A stretch of DNA of 64,000 bases. Source: a virus. The stretch spans positions 52,437-116,436 of the IMG/VR virus record IMGVR_UViG_3300028043_000001; one strand, written 5' to 3'. Of the stretch, positions 14,587 to 23,459 are shown piece by piece. The stretch's first letter is position 1. Every line of letters starts with the position of its first letter. The translations under genes and the position numbers were made by a program. The notes under the pieces are model-generated. The model had not been told where the DNA came from. It ran no database searches and worked only from the letters and a program-made list of their open reading frames with translations.

Positions 14587-15438
14587 ATGCAAACTGATGT
14601 TTTGACCATGTTAAAGGAACAGTTGGACCCCGAAGAGTTTCGTAGGCTCACTGAAACTCGGCAAAGCCTCGAGAGGCGCTTCATGAAGTTGCAATCTGAA
14701 ACCAACTACTTGCGCATCTTGCCTGGCGAGCCCGGAAAACTATGGTTTCGAGAAGTGCACAACCATTTTAAAGTTGGAGGTCCTGATAAGCGCGGAGTTT
14801 GTGTGTGCCTCGCCGCAGAGAGGTTAACTCAGTCGAGGTGTTTCATTGAAGATGTGATTTCGTTTTATCAGAAATCATCCCACGCTGCCGACCAGGAATA
14901 CGCGAAGGCCTTAAGAGCCTCACGGATCTATTGGGTAAATGCTTATGATGCCAAGTCGGATGAACCTGTTGTGAGGATTGTACCCTTGAGTTACACCACC
15001 TTCCAACAGCTTTTCTCTATGTATCTTGCAGGTGAGCACTCCTTTCTTGATGTTGAAAAAGGAGTAAACACTATAATCACCAAACAGGCAGGCAACAAAT
15101 ACTTCGTTCGGTTAGGAACTCAAAAAGATCCCATTGCATCCCCAGATTTGCTTGATCAGCGGTTCGACCTCGATGAGATTGTGCAGCAGCAAATTCGGTC
15201 TTACGAAGAGCAAATGTCAATGTTCCCGGTCGAGCTCGTTGCGAAGATGAAATCGTTTGGTCTCGTTAAAGACAGCGTGATGCCTGCTGACTCCCCCCAC
15301 TCCGACTTTTCCTTTACTGCCCCTATCACAGGTATTAGTGAGGAGAGGCAGGGCATGGGGGAAGACGAGATAAATGAGCAAATGGAAGCCTTAATGAAGG
15401 TAGCCAAACGGTCGAAAGCCAACTTAGAGGATATTTGA
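14587..15438 (+). CDS. Probable single-stranded DNA-binding protein (gp32-like)
   Basis: The 283-residue product has YLRILPGEPGKLWF, then HFKV, a Cys/His region around CVCLAAERLTQSRCF, a helical YAKALRASRIYWVNAYD segment, PLSYTTFQQLF, and a GVNTIITKQAGNKYFVRL strand pair. This order (basic LRILP strand, zinc-like loop, OB core) is that of T4 gp32-like proteins of large phages. The C-terminus is acidic and Met-rich, as expected for an SSB interaction tail. GGAGG precedes the ATG. recA follows two genes later. Confidence 0.6.
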   Translation: MQTDVLTMLKEQLDPEEFRRLTETRQSLERRFMKLQSETNYLRILPGEPGKLWFREVHNHFKVGGPDKRGVCVCLAAERLTQSRCFIEDVISFYQKSSHAADQEYAKALRASRIYWVNAYDAKSDEPVVRIVPLSYTTFQQLFSMYLAGEHSFLDVEKGVNTIITKQAGNKYFVRLGTQKDPIASPDLLDQRFDLDEIVQQQIRSYEEQMSMFPVELVAKMKSFGLVKDSVMPADSPHSDFSFTAPITGISEERQGMGEDEINEQMEALMKVAKRSKANLEDI

Positions 15439-15482
15439 ATCCTCCACCCGAACAAGTTAATGAGTGAGGAGAGGATGAAGAG

Positions 15483-15728
15483 GTGAAGACAAAGAAAAAA
15501 GAAGACATAAAAGTTACTTATGTCCCCGAGTTTTGCTGCAAGGATGCCGAGGAGGCAAAAAATGAAGGTTTTGTGACTTTCATTTTGGGCCCTCTTACCA
15601 ACAGTGCGGGTTTTTTCATCGTCAACAAGGCAGGCAAAGTCCGTATGATCAAGTTCTGTCCATTTTGTGGGGCCCGCGTTGAGAACGTAGAGGGTAAGCA
15701 GCAATTTGTCGATGACGTTGAAATATAA
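15483..15728 (+). CDS. Small protein with C-terminal zinc-ribbon half
   Basis: The 81-residue product has an FCC pair near residue 17-19 and a FCPFCGARV motif near residue 58, together able to form a zinc site. The N-terminal part is a charged strand-helix (KKKEDIKVTYVPEFC). GTG start, purine-rich upstream. It lies between the SSB-like gene and recA; unknown role, perhaps nucleic-acid binding. Confidence 0.5.
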   Translation: MKTKKKEDIKVTYVPEFCCKDAEEAKNEGFVTFILGPLTNSAGFFIVNKAGKVRMIKFCPFCGARVENVEGKQQFVDDVEI

Positions 15729-15738
15729 GAGGGTGGAA

Positions 15739-15808
15739 AGCCCGGGCTAGCTTGGGGTGGGAACTTAGGTTACCTGTAAGAAGGACGTTTCTCGCCCCGA
15801 GCTTTTTT
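15739..15808 (+). terminator. Structured leader with T-run ahead of recA
   Basis: The palindrome AGCCCGGGCT (15739-15748) adjoins AGCTTGGGG (15749-15757), which can pair with CCCCGAGCT (15795-15803, one G-T wobble) and runs into TTTTTT. An AGGT/ACCT pair lies in the loop. This could be a terminator or an attenuator limiting recA expression; the loop of 37 nt is large for a simple terminator. Confidence 0.4.
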
Positions 15809-15827
15809 AAACTTAGGGACTTTCTAT

Positions 15828-16853
15828 ATGTCAAAAGACGACAAGAAAACGAAATGGACCATTAAGCCAACTGACCTGGATTCTCCTGAGTGCCACTCAA
15901 ATATTACTTCGTATGTCAGCACTGGGGTACCGACTTTAGACTTAGCGATAGGCAAGCCAGGATGGCCTGTAGGACGCTGCAGTTCTCTTGTTGGTAATCC
16001 AGGTGTTGGTAAGTCCTCATTAATTTACTCCACTTTAACAGGTGTGCAAAAAAGTGGTGGGATTAGTGTGCTCGTGGATTCTGAATTTTCTTTGGAAAAG
16101 ACCCGCGCTCAAGCTGTAGGAGTCGACATTTCAAAGCTAATCCTGTTCCAAGGTATTCAACTTGAAGATTTTGTTCCTTTACTAGAGGAGATGATTGCAA
16201 AACGCAACTCTGTTGATCCTAGCACCTTACTCGTTGTGGCTTACGACACGGTCTCCGCTTTGCCCAGCGAGAGCGATCTTACTGTTAGTCCAGGCTCAAT
16301 GCCGCAACCTGGCTTTCATGCTCGCTACTTCAGTTTTGCGTTTAGGCGACTAATGGAGCGGATTGCTAGTGAGAGGGTGGCCTTAATAATGGTTCATCAG
16401 CCAAGGACAAAAATCGCTACTATGGGATATGGTAGCACCCTGACTTGGCTAGCAAAGACTCCGACGACGTTCTATTCATCACTAATCATTCAGCTTACAA
16501 AGTTCCGCGACCTTAAAAGTTCTCAACAAACAGTGGGTATTGAGGTGATAGCAAAGATAATCAGAAGCAAAATCGCCCCGCCATTGGGCCAAACGCGATT
16601 CAATGTTTTGTTCAAGAGCGGTGTAGACGGTATTACTCCAATCCTTGACATTCTCCTCCAGGAGGGGTTTGTTGAGAAGAAAGGGGGCTGGTATACCGTT
16701 ATTGAAACTGGAGAAAAATTTCAAGCCAAAGACTTCCTGGACTACTATGAAGCACACCAACAAAGGCTTGACGAAATTGTCTCCTCCGCGTACGCTTCAG
16801 CGGAATCTTCCCTGGAAAGAGACCTTGAAGATTTGAGCTTTTCTAATTCCTAA
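15828..16853 (+). CDS. recA: RecA/UvsX-like recombinase
   Basis: The enzyme forms filaments on single-stranded DNA and catalyses strand exchange. The 341-residue product has Walker A VGNPGVGKSS (about residues 55-64), a catalytic-Glu strand VLVDSEFS, Walker B LLVVAYDTVSAL, and the Gln switch VHQPRTK. After that come a DNA-binding loop region and an acidic C-terminus (ERDLEDLSFSNS), as in RecA. It carries a Trp/Lys-rich N-terminal extension and is more diverged than chromosomal RecA. An SSB-like gene upstream supports a phage recombination module. Confidence 0.88.
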   Translation: MSKDDKKTKWTIKPTDLDSPECHSNITSYVSTGVPTLDLAIGKPGWPVGRCSSLVGNPGVGKSSLIYSTLTGVQKSGGISVLVDSEFSLEKTRAQAVGVDISKLILFQGIQLEDFVPLLEEMIAKRNSVDPSTLLVVAYDTVSALPSESDLTVSPGSMPQPGFHARYFSFAFRRLMERIASERVALIMVHQPRTKIATMGYGSTLTWLAKTPTTFYSSLIIQLTKFRDLKSSQQTVGIEVIAKIIRSKIAPPLGQTRFNVLFKSGVDGITPILDILLQEGFVEKKGGWYTVIETGEKFQAKDFLDYYEAHQQRLDEIVSSAYASAESSLERDLEDLSFSNS

Positions 16854-16868
16854 AAGGAGGGCTGAAAT

Positions 16869-17063
16869 ATGCCACTCGAAGTTTTGCGTCCCGGAATTTT
16901 TCGACTTCACCACAACGAAATGCCCTTTTGCCCTGAGTGCGGTTCTAAGGACTTCGAATTTGAGAAGCTAAATTCACCCAAGCTTAAATTGCCCGCAGAG
17001 TCGGTCGTCATGATGTGCGAGGTGTGCGGCTGCGTTTTTAAGCTTTCCAACCTTGAGGGATAG
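16869..17063 (+). CDS. Small zinc-ribbon protein, 64 aa
   Basis: Two CxxC pairs, FCPECGSKDF and MCEVCGCVF, about 29 residues apart, make a classic zinc ribbon resembling TFIIS- or primase-type ribbons. AAAAGGAGGG lies just upstream of ATG. It is immediately followed by the small terminase candidate. Function unknown. Confidence 0.65.
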   Translation: MPLEVLRPGIFRLHHNEMPFCPECGSKDFEFEKLNSPKLKLPAESVVMMCEVCGCVFKLSNLEG

Positions 17064-17066
17064 TAA

Positions 17067-17621
17067 TTGGCAAAAAAGAAAGAAGTCGAGTTACACCGCC
17101 AAGCATTTGAATTGTACGTTCAAGGCTTAACCTTGATCGAAATTGCTTCGGCATTAGGTGTAAGTCCTAACACTTTAAAATACTGGAAGTCCAAGAACTG
17201 TCAATGCGTGTGTGCTTTCCATGACTGGGTTGACTTTAAGAAGAAAGTCCAGGCTCAGGTACCACAAACAGTAATTGATGCTACCAGCTCTGCGCTTATC
17301 CCAAAAATGTCTGCTCAAATGATGATTAAGCAACTCGAGCAGATTTGTGCGGAAGAACTCGGGAAAACCGATGGTTTACGTCCCAAGACTTGGAAAGAAC
17401 TTATTGAAACTTTCAAGCTTTTGGTTGATTTAAGGAAAGTCTATGGAGTGACTGAAGAAGAAGACGTTACTTTGACTCGCACTGAAACGAGAACCGTCGA
17501 AGAGAAAATCCAAATCCACACCGCAGTTGATGACTTTGTTAAGCAGCTTCACGAAAGACAAACTCAACCCAAAGAGAACGTTGTTGACCTTCTCGTCGAT
17601 CAGTCCCGAAGCGCCCTTTAA
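17067..17621 (+). CDS. terS: Terminase small subunit
   Basis: The 184-residue product has an N-terminal helix-turn-helix (LYVQGLTLIEIASALGVSPN, about residues 14-33), a central helical oligomerisation region, and a C-terminal tail. This is the architecture of small terminase subunits, which recognise phage DNA and hand it to the large subunit; TerL follows two genes later. A cysteine-bearing loop (SKNCQCVCAFHDW) after the HTH is unusual. Start is TTG with GAGGGA 6 nt upstream. No database check, so a generic HTH regulator is possible. Confidence 0.65.
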   Translation: MAKKKEVELHRQAFELYVQGLTLIEIASALGVSPNTLKYWKSKNCQCVCAFHDWVDFKKKVQAQVPQTVIDATSSALIPKMSAQMMIKQLEQICAEELGKTDGLRPKTWKELIETFKLLVDLRKVYGVTEEEDVTLTRTETRTVEEKIQIHTAVDDFVKQLHERQTQPKENVVDLLVDQSRSAL

Positions 17622-17663
17622 TTTACAACTTACTAGGTAAAGTCTTGGGGGGGTTCTAGGTTA

Positions 17664-18530
17664 ATGAAAAGCTTAAGTCATAACAACACTACAAAAAGTA
17701 TTTTGTGGATGCATGAAAAGTTTTTGTATCCCGTTGTTAGGGTTTTTGGTCAAAGGGCGGCTGGATCTGGTACTGTGATTCATAGCCGTGAAGGAGTTTC
17801 TCGAGAAGGCGAGTTTGAAACTTTTGTGCTAACTAACCACCATGTAATCGAAGATTGTATAAGCCACAAAAAAGATTGGGATTCTATTCTAAAGCGCAAT
17901 GTTGAGAAGGAGTTTCTCGAGAAGGCGCACGTCGAAACTTTCAGCTATGTAAACATGTCAACTGTTGACTCATCTAATCGATATAAAGCTGATATCGTTG
18001 CCTATGACAAATCCCATGATCTTGCCCTACTGAAAGTTGATAGCCCCCTCGAGTTTAAATACGTTGCTAAAATTATCCCCCGAAAGGAAATCGATGATAT
18101 CAAACTTTTTATGGAGGTTGTTGCTTGTGGCTGTTCTTTAGGGCACGAGCCTTTATGCAACCATGGACATGTCACTTTCCTCAAAGAAATTATCGATAAG
18201 AAAAAGTATATTATTTCTTCGGCTGGGGTGTACTTTGGAAATAGTGGTGGAGCGTTGTACCTCGCAGAGACCGGTGATTTAATTGGCGTCCCAAGTCGCG
18301 TTGCAGCCGTCCAATTAGGGTTTGGAGTTGATGTTATATCGTGGGTAGCATTCTCAGCTCATCCTGAAAGAATTTATGAATTCCTGGATGAGCAGGAGAT
18401 GAAGTTCATTTATGAGCGTGGCGACACGTTTGCAAAGGCTTTGACGCGGCGACAGCAAAAAGAGAAGGACGCAATTCTGGCTTTAAAAGCTGAAATTGCC
18501 CGGCAAAGCGAAGAAGAGTCCGATTTCTAA
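17664..18530 (+). CDS. Trypsin-fold serine protease (HtrA-like catalytic domain)
   Basis: The 288-residue product has the full catalytic triad in HtrA-like motifs: TNHHVIED with His60, KSHDLALLKVD with Asp119, and GNSGGALY with Ser194. An oxyanion-loop-like AAGSGTVI precedes it. No signal peptide and no PDZ domain are visible; instead a charged helical C-terminus (about residues 250-288) follows. It would act in the cytoplasm or the assembling particle. The position between the two terminase genes is unusual; the prohead protease at 33001 is a separate, HK97-type enzyme. Confidence 0.85.
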   Translation: MKSLSHNNTTKSILWMHEKFLYPVVRVFGQRAAGSGTVIHSREGVSREGEFETFVLTNHHVIEDCISHKKDWDSILKRNVEKEFLEKAHVETFSYVNMSTVDSSNRYKADIVAYDKSHDLALLKVDSPLEFKYVAKIIPRKEIDDIKLFMEVVACGCSLGHEPLCNHGHVTFLKEIIDKKKYIISSAGVYFGNSGGALYLAETGDLIGVPSRVAAVQLGFGVDVISWVAFSAHPERIYEFLDEQEMKFIYERGDTFAKALTRRQQKEKDAILALKAEIARQSEEESDF

Positions 18531-18541
18531 GGAGCTCCATA

Positions 18542-19141
18542 ATGAAACCTTCCACAACGTGGAACCGTGGAATAGCTATAATTGGTGCTGAGGGAAGCGG
18601 AAAGACCACCCTAATTAATGCACTGGAGAAGAGGATTGAAGTACCTGTTATGAAGGAGTATGTGCGGGAAGTTATGAGAGAGCTTGGACACTCTTCTCCA
18701 GTGCAGTGTGATGACCTTGGACAAATGAAAGCTTTTCAAGACGCCCTTGCGCGGAAAAGGCGTGGGTTAGAGCTTTCCTTTCAAGGAGCCTTCTTATCAG
18801 ACCGCTCACCTGTCGACAGCTTTCTATATGCCCTAAGTGGCGTGGCAAGAGACCTTGAATCCCAAAGTTGGCTAAAGCAATACCACAGTGAGAGCTTGCG
18901 CCATACTATCGAGTCATATCAATTGCTAATTCTTGTACCGCACGGCAGGATTGGCGGAGAGATTGCATTTGATGGCGTTCGCAGCACTTTGTGGTTTAAT
19001 GCACTTATGATGCACTACCTATTTATTGGTGCCTTGCCAGAGTTTGGAGTTGACCACTACACTGTAAGATACACTGCTCTTGAAGATCGAGTCGAAGAGG
19101 TAATTTACGTTTTATATCAGCGTGGGCTCCTCCAACTGTGA
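18542..19141 (+). CDS. P-loop nucleotide kinase-like protein (AAA_28/NadR-type)
   Basis: The 199-residue product has a Walker A IIGAEGSGKTTL (about residues 13-24), a GTP/ATP lid-side region, FLSDRSPVDSFLY as the DR-containing acceptor motif, and helical ends. It resembles the NadR kinase and deoxynucleoside kinase branch and probably phosphorylates a (deoxy)nucleotide or nicotinamide riboside. It starts 11 nt after the protease gene and overlaps terL by GTGA, so it is co-translated with it. Confidence 0.65.
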   Translation: MKPSTTWNRGIAIIGAEGSGKTTLINALEKRIEVPVMKEYVREVMRELGHSSPVQCDDLGQMKAFQDALARKRRGLELSFQGAFLSDRSPVDSFLYALSGVARDLESQSWLKQYHSESLRHTIESYQLLILVPHGRIGGEIAFDGVRSTLWFNALMMHYLFIGALPEFGVDHYTVRYTALEDRVEEVIYVLYQRGLLQL

Positions 19142-21639
19142 GAGACCTCCTTTCAAAACCATTCAGTAAATTAAAGCGCGATGAGGTCCTTATACTTCGT
19201 CGTACTGCAGAGGAGAGGTTTGATTTTTTCAATGCGTATTTCCTTGACACTGCCTTACAACCTTTTCACCAAAAATGGGTTGAGTTCCAATTAGGCAACT
19301 CCCGAACTTTAATTCTTGGACCTCGCGCTTGTTGGAAGTGTGCTAGCGCAAACTCTTTAATTCCTACCACTGAAGGCTTGGCCTACTTCAAGGATTTTCT
19401 CCCAGTTCCCACGAAACTTCCTTTTGTTGAATCTGTGGACAATGTTGTGGGATCATGTTTAGGTCTCACAAAAGCAACCCGTTTATTCTGCAACGGCATC
19501 AGCGACGTCTTGGAGATTGTAACCGAAGATGGCTTCACTCTCCAAGTTACCCCCGAACATCGCCTTCTTGTATGGGATGGTGGACGTTTGGCCTTTAATA
19601 GTGCAGGAGCTCTTTCAGTTCACGACCAAATTCTTTTCCGTTGTGACTGGCGTTCATTTGCGGCAGCTGATATTAACCCCTTCAACGTACCTTCAGAACT
19701 TTGGTTTTCTGCTCTTGCTTACTTCTATGTGGCCTATCCCAACTGGCAGCAGATTTGGCAACAAAAACATCTCCGTAAGACAATCGCACGACCGCTATGG
19801 AAGCATTTCAAACATGCTCGTAAGGAGGTTTTACCCAAAGCTTTAGAGGACTTTCTTGATTCCTTCGGGTTTGGCTCCCATTTAATTCCCAAACCTTTGC
19901 GGTGGTGCACTGCAGAATCCGCGCGAGTTATAGCAGAAATGTTTTGGTGGCTCAACCAGTTCATCAAGTTTTCCGACGCCCAGGCTTGTGAAGTGCAAAA
20001 TTGGTTTCTTAACTTGGGACTACCTTTACGTCGAGTAGGGCCTACTCTAACTCATATGAATGCTAGCCTACGAAACCACTTCCACCAGTTCCTCAGGGGA
20101 ACTTACGAGTTCAAGTACTCTGAAGAACAGATAATCGAACTTGCCGGGTTAACGTTTTTGGAGGTAACGTGTTCTTCATTTGTTCCCCCCTTACTAAAAT
20201 TTAAAGCTTTGCAAATGGGCAGAAAGGGATTCACCAACAAACCTACTCTGGCAACACAATTTGTTGGAGAGTTTCTGCAGCACGCTCCTAAGTTACGGCG
20301 CTTTGCTTTCATGTTTCGATTCCCCTTCTTTCTGCAAAGGGTTGCACACGTAGGTGAGTTTGAAACACTCACCCTCGATTTTACAACGACTGAGGGCAAC
20401 TACCTAATCAACGGCGCAGTAGGTCATAATTCAACAGTATGCGGCAAGAATTATGGAATTTGGCGTGCTTTAAAAAACCCCAATATTCGAATCGGTATAA
20501 TTTCTAAATCCTCTTTACTGTCGTCAATGTTTGTAAGTCAGATTAAGCATATTCTTGAGACTAACAGTAGAATCAATTACGTATGGAGTGATCTAATTCA
20601 GCCTAAAAAGGCCCAGAAGTGGAATAATAGTGAGGTGACCCTAATACGTCCAATGTCCCTAGCAAACGCGACATTCACTGCTATGGGAGTTGGTACTTCC
20701 TTAGCGGGGCATCATTTTGACATCCTTATCTTTGATGATGTGGTCGACACTGACCATCAGATGTCTCCCTCCTTACGCAAACGGCTATGGGATTGGTTTC
20801 GTTTCGTCGCGATGCAGACTCTGAGCGTGGCCGAAGAAACCCAGGCCCACATTATTGGCACGTTATATCATCCCGATGATCTCTATCACCATATTATTAG
20901 GTTTGAGCGTGAAGGTCGAGGCAGTTGGAGCAGCTTAGTGCAGCCCGCGATAAACGAAGATGGTACCTCGTTTTGGGAGGAGATGTTTCCTTTAAGTGCT
21001 CTACAAGAAATTGAGGCAACATACGGCCACGACGTTTTCCAGCTTCAGTACCAAAACGACCCCGACTTTGGCTCAAGTGGTATTACTTGGGATATGTTTG
21101 AGGCCAATTACTACGAGCCCGAAAACATCAACCCCGACCTTTTGGAGGTTGTCATCGGAGTTGATCTCGCAGCCCCCGAAGCTGAACGGCGCCACAAGCA
21201 AAGTTCTTTTGCAATTGTAGTGGCAGGTTTAGAGAGACAAACCAACAAGATTTTTGTGCTTGATATTTTAAAACGAACGAGTGTTCGGATGGCTGATCAG
21301 CGGGCGTTTATTGAAAATTTCTATTCGCGTTATCGACACACGTCAACCATTCAAATTGAAGCCTATGCCGTGCAAAGTTACTTTCATGAATATTTGGGAG
21401 AATCTGAAATCGTGTTACCCTATGCGAAGGTGCAAACTGGAGGCTCAAAGGAGGCTCGGTTTGATCATGTCCTTAACCTTTTAGCCTCGAATCGCCTCTA
21501 TTTTCGTGCACACCTACACAACGAGCTCCTAGAGGAGATAATCAACTTTCCTAATACAAGCGCCGATTTAATCGACTCTTTATACCTAGCTATCAAGGGT
21601 TTTCATCGAGAACCTAAATTAAGGTTTTTGAATTGGTAG
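19138..21639 (+). CDS. terL: Terminase large subunit, interrupted by an intein
   Basis: TerL is the packaging ATPase and nuclease. Extein parts are residues 1-67 and 432-833 (spliced length 469). The junction rebuilds a terminase Walker A: GPRACWK joined to STVCGKN. Walker B is FDILIFDDVVD (Asp533/534), and the RNase H-like nuclease is marked by VIGVDLAAPE (Asp676), IQIEAYAVQ, and LIDSLYLAI (Asp813). The start is a GTG overlapping the kinase stop. The gene ends 2 nt before the convergent reverse-strand gene. Confidence 0.93.
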   Translation: MRDLLSKPFSKLKRDEVLILRRTAEERFDFFNAYFLDTALQPFHQKWVEFQLGNSRTLILGPRACWKCASANSLIPTTEGLAYFKDFLPVPTKLPFVESVDNVVGSCLGLTKATRLFCNGISDVLEIVTEDGFTLQVTPEHRLLVWDGGRLAFNSAGALSVHDQILFRCDWRSFAAADINPFNVPSELWFSALAYFYVAYPNWQQIWQQKHLRKTIARPLWKHFKHARKEVLPKALEDFLDSFGFGSHLIPKPLRWCTAESARVIAEMFWWLNQFIKFSDAQACEVQNWFLNLGLPLRRVGPTLTHMNASLRNHFHQFLRGTYEFKYSEEQIIELAGLTFLEVTCSSFVPPLLKFKALQMGRKGFTNKPTLATQFVGEFLQHAPKLRRFAFMFRFPFFLQRVAHVGEFETLTLDFTTTEGNYLINGAVGHNSTVCGKNYGIWRALKNPNIRIGIISKSSLLSSMFVSQIKHILETNSRINYVWSDLIQPKKAQKWNNSEVTLIRPMSLANATFTAMGVGTSLAGHHFDILIFDDVVDTDHQMSPSLRKRLWDWFRFVAMQTLSVAEETQAHIIGTLYHPDDLYHHIIRFEREGRGSWSSLVQPAINEDGTSFWEEMFPLSALQEIEATYGHDVFQLQYQNDPDFGSSGITWDMFEANYYEPENINPDLLEVVIGVDLAAPEAERRHKQSSFAIVVAGLERQTNKIFVLDILKRTSVRMADQRAFIENFYSRYRHTSTIQIEAYAVQSYFHEYLGESEIVLPYAKVQTGGSKEARFDHVLNLLASNRLYFRAHLHNELLEEIINFPNTSADLIDSLYLAIKGFHREPKLRFLNW
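19339..20430 (+). other. Intein inside terL, 364 residues, with decayed homing-endonuclease region
   Basis: The insert begins with Cys (CASANSLIPTTEG, block A), has VTPEHRLLV (block B, with the conserved His at intein position 74), ends YLINGAVGHN (blocks F and G), and is followed by Ser as +1 residue. These are the splicing residues of a class 1 intein. The middle (about 230 residues) is long enough for a LAGLIDADG endonuclease, but the best candidates (ALAYFYVAYP and FLRGTYEFKY) lack the catalytic Asp. It sits exactly between Lys and Ser of the P-loop, a common intein site. Confidence 0.9.
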
Positions 21640-21641
21640 GC

Positions 21642-22061
21642 CTACGAAAGGGTTAGTATTTCAGAAGCAGCTTGAAAAATGAAGTCACTAACGTAGCTTG
21701 ATTTCTGGGCATTGAAGTCAAAGTAGTTAACCAACCACGCCTGGGTTGGATCGGAGCTAACTTTGTAAATCACCGCGCCTGACGCTGTAATGGTGCTATT
21801 AATCCAAGTCGCCTCGTTGGACCATAACCTCGCCTCATTGTTTACCAGATCTATCATCACTGTCACCCCAGTTAGTAATTGCCCGCCCGCTGAATAGCCT
21901 AAACCGGTCACTTCATTACTTATATTAACATAAGAGTGGTGGCTATCTTTGTCTGGAGTGTACAGACTTGACACCAACATTACCTTGAACGAGTCCGTAG
22001 CAAAATTTATTGCCCCGGTCATCACCTTTTCTTTGAAGATGTTATAGATTGTGTGAGCCAT
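21642..22061 (-). CDS. Phage structural-type protein on the reverse strand
   Basis: The 139-residue product begins MAHTIYNIFKEKVMTGAI and contains NEVTGLGY, SAGGQLLTGVTV, and ATWINSTITASGAVIY. This is the pattern of a widespread phage protein family (start MAxTIYNxFK, then GYxAGGxxL and TWxxSTITA) found among virion genes, probably a small particle or fibre component. It is the only reverse-strand gene I support here. It is convergent with terL (2-nt gap) and divergent from the portal gene. Upstream on its strand I see only a weak AGATAGAG ribosome site. Confidence 0.75.
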   Translation of the reverse strand: MAHTIYNIFKEKVMTGAINFATDSFKVMLVSSLYTPDKDSHHSYVNISNEVTGLGYSAGGQLLTGVTVMIDLVNNEARLWSNEATWINSTITASGAVIYKVSSDPTQAWLVNYFDFNAQKSSYVSDFIFQAASEILTLS

Positions 22062-22145
22062 CTCTATCTTATTTTGACCTCTAAGTTACTGGTTATCTCT
22101 CGAATCGTTTTAAACAAATTTGTTACAGGGGTCTGTTGGAAGGCA

Positions 22146-23459
22146 ATGGGGAAACTCCTCACTCTAGTTAAACACTTACAACCAGCTCAAAAGAAGATCG
22201 AAGTTCCGCTTTCTGTGGATACTACTCCCAAGGATTCAGAAAGCCGTTCGATGTATTGGCAGTTTTATCAACCACCTAGGAACTTCCAAACCATGCTTCA
22301 AGCCTACATGGTAAACCCTTGGGTTTATTCTGCAATCTACTTGATCGCCAATACTGCTTCAACCGTCCCCTTCAACATTTACACGAAACAAACGCAGCGA
22401 CTCGCTGACAAGGATCACTACCTTTGGAAGATTTTTGAGCAGCCCAATCCTCACATGACCTTCACAGATCTGCTCGAAGCTACCTTTATTTACATGGAGC
22501 TCATAGGCAATGCTTTTTGGGAGATTGTCATGAATGCGGATGGGTTTGTAAAAAATCTTTACCTTCTCGATCCCTGCAAAATGAGGATCGTTCCTCACCC
22601 CGACTACTATGTTATGGCTTATGAGTATCTCGTGGGGGACAAAAAGATTGTCTACAAGCCGTGGGAGATCGTTCACTTCAAATATTTCAATCCCTCCAAT
22701 GAATATTGGGGAACTGGGAGCTTGCAACCAGTTTGGGATCAAATAATCTTGGACGGTAAATCCACTGACTATAATGCTCGATTTTTCGAGAACGATGCAA
22801 CGCCTGGAGGCGTAATAACATCACCTAGACCAATTTCCGATTCAGTGTGGAATCAACTCGTTGGACGCTGGACAGGACGACATGAAGGCGTGAGAAAATC
22901 TCATAAAGTTGCGGTACTCGACGACGGCATGAAATTTGAAACCATTTCATCCACCCCCAAAGAGGCCTCATTTCCTGAGCTTAAGAAAATCGTTCGAGAC
23001 ACCATTTTTGTCGGCCTTGGCGTGCCTCCGACTTTAGCTGGAGTACCAGACGTAGCAAATTACTCAACGGCGCGAGTTGCCCAGAGTATTTTTTATGATA
23101 GTACAATTGCACCCAAGTTGCGCAAGGTCGCTGACTTAATCGACCAAAAAGTCATTGAGCCCCAGGATCCTACGTTGATGGGGGCCTTTGACACATCAAT
23201 TGCCCCCATCAACATTGTCAAGCTGTCGGCGAACTCTCGTATTATTTCTCGTCTGGTGCAAGCAAAACTTATCACCTCTGATGAAGCAAGAGCCCTTTTG
23301 GGTTTGCCTCCTTTAAAAGAGGAGGAGAAACCTCCCAAAGAGAAGCCCAGATTTTCACCTAACACTCCAGATGCGATGGGTGAATCTGAATCTACGGGTG
23401 AAGGAGAGGAAGAAGGTGATAAGGGGGATAAAGGACTTTTCACTAGGTCTGGGAGATGA
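22146..23459 (+). CDS. HK97-type portal protein
   Basis: The portal dodecamer sits at the head vertex and passes DNA. The product has the HK97 portal hallmarks: NPWVYSAIYLIANTAS, VPFNIY, ATFIYMELIGNAFWEIV, LLDPCKMRIV, EIVHFKYF, YWGTGSL, GVGVPPTLAGVP and NYSTARVAQ. The C-terminus is acidic, Pro/Glu/Lys-rich and likely disordered. I use ATG 22146 (437 aa); an in-frame GTG 22053 would add a hydrophobic extension that does not fit the family. It follows terL apart from the reverse-strand gene and overlaps the next gene by 4 nt (ATGA). Confidence 0.9.
   Translation: MGKLLTLVKHLQPAQKKIEVPLSVDTTPKDSESRSMYWQFYQPPRNFQTMLQAYMVNPWVYSAIYLIANTASTVPFNIYTKQTQRLADKDHYLWKIFEQPNPHMTFTDLLEATFIYMELIGNAFWEIVMNADGFVKNLYLLDPCKMRIVPHPDYYVMAYEYLVGDKKIVYKPWEIVHFKYFNPSNEYWGTGSLQPVWDQIILDGKSTDYNARFFENDATPGGVITSPRPISDSVWNQLVGRWTGRHEGVRKSHKVAVLDDGMKFETISSTPKEASFPELKKIVRDTIFVGLGVPPTLAGVPDVANYSTARVAQSIFYDSTIAPKLRKVADLIDQKVIEPQDPTLMGAFDTSIAPINIVKLSANSRIISRLVQAKLITSDEARALLGLPPLKEEEKPPKEKPRFSPNTPDAMGESESTGEGEEEGDKGDKGLFTRSGR

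Noticed and set aside
15201-15704. Open frame of 167 codons on the reverse strand
   Set aside because: It lies opposite the SSB-like and zinc-ribbon genes, both with ribosome sites and motifs. The frame has no recognisable motif.
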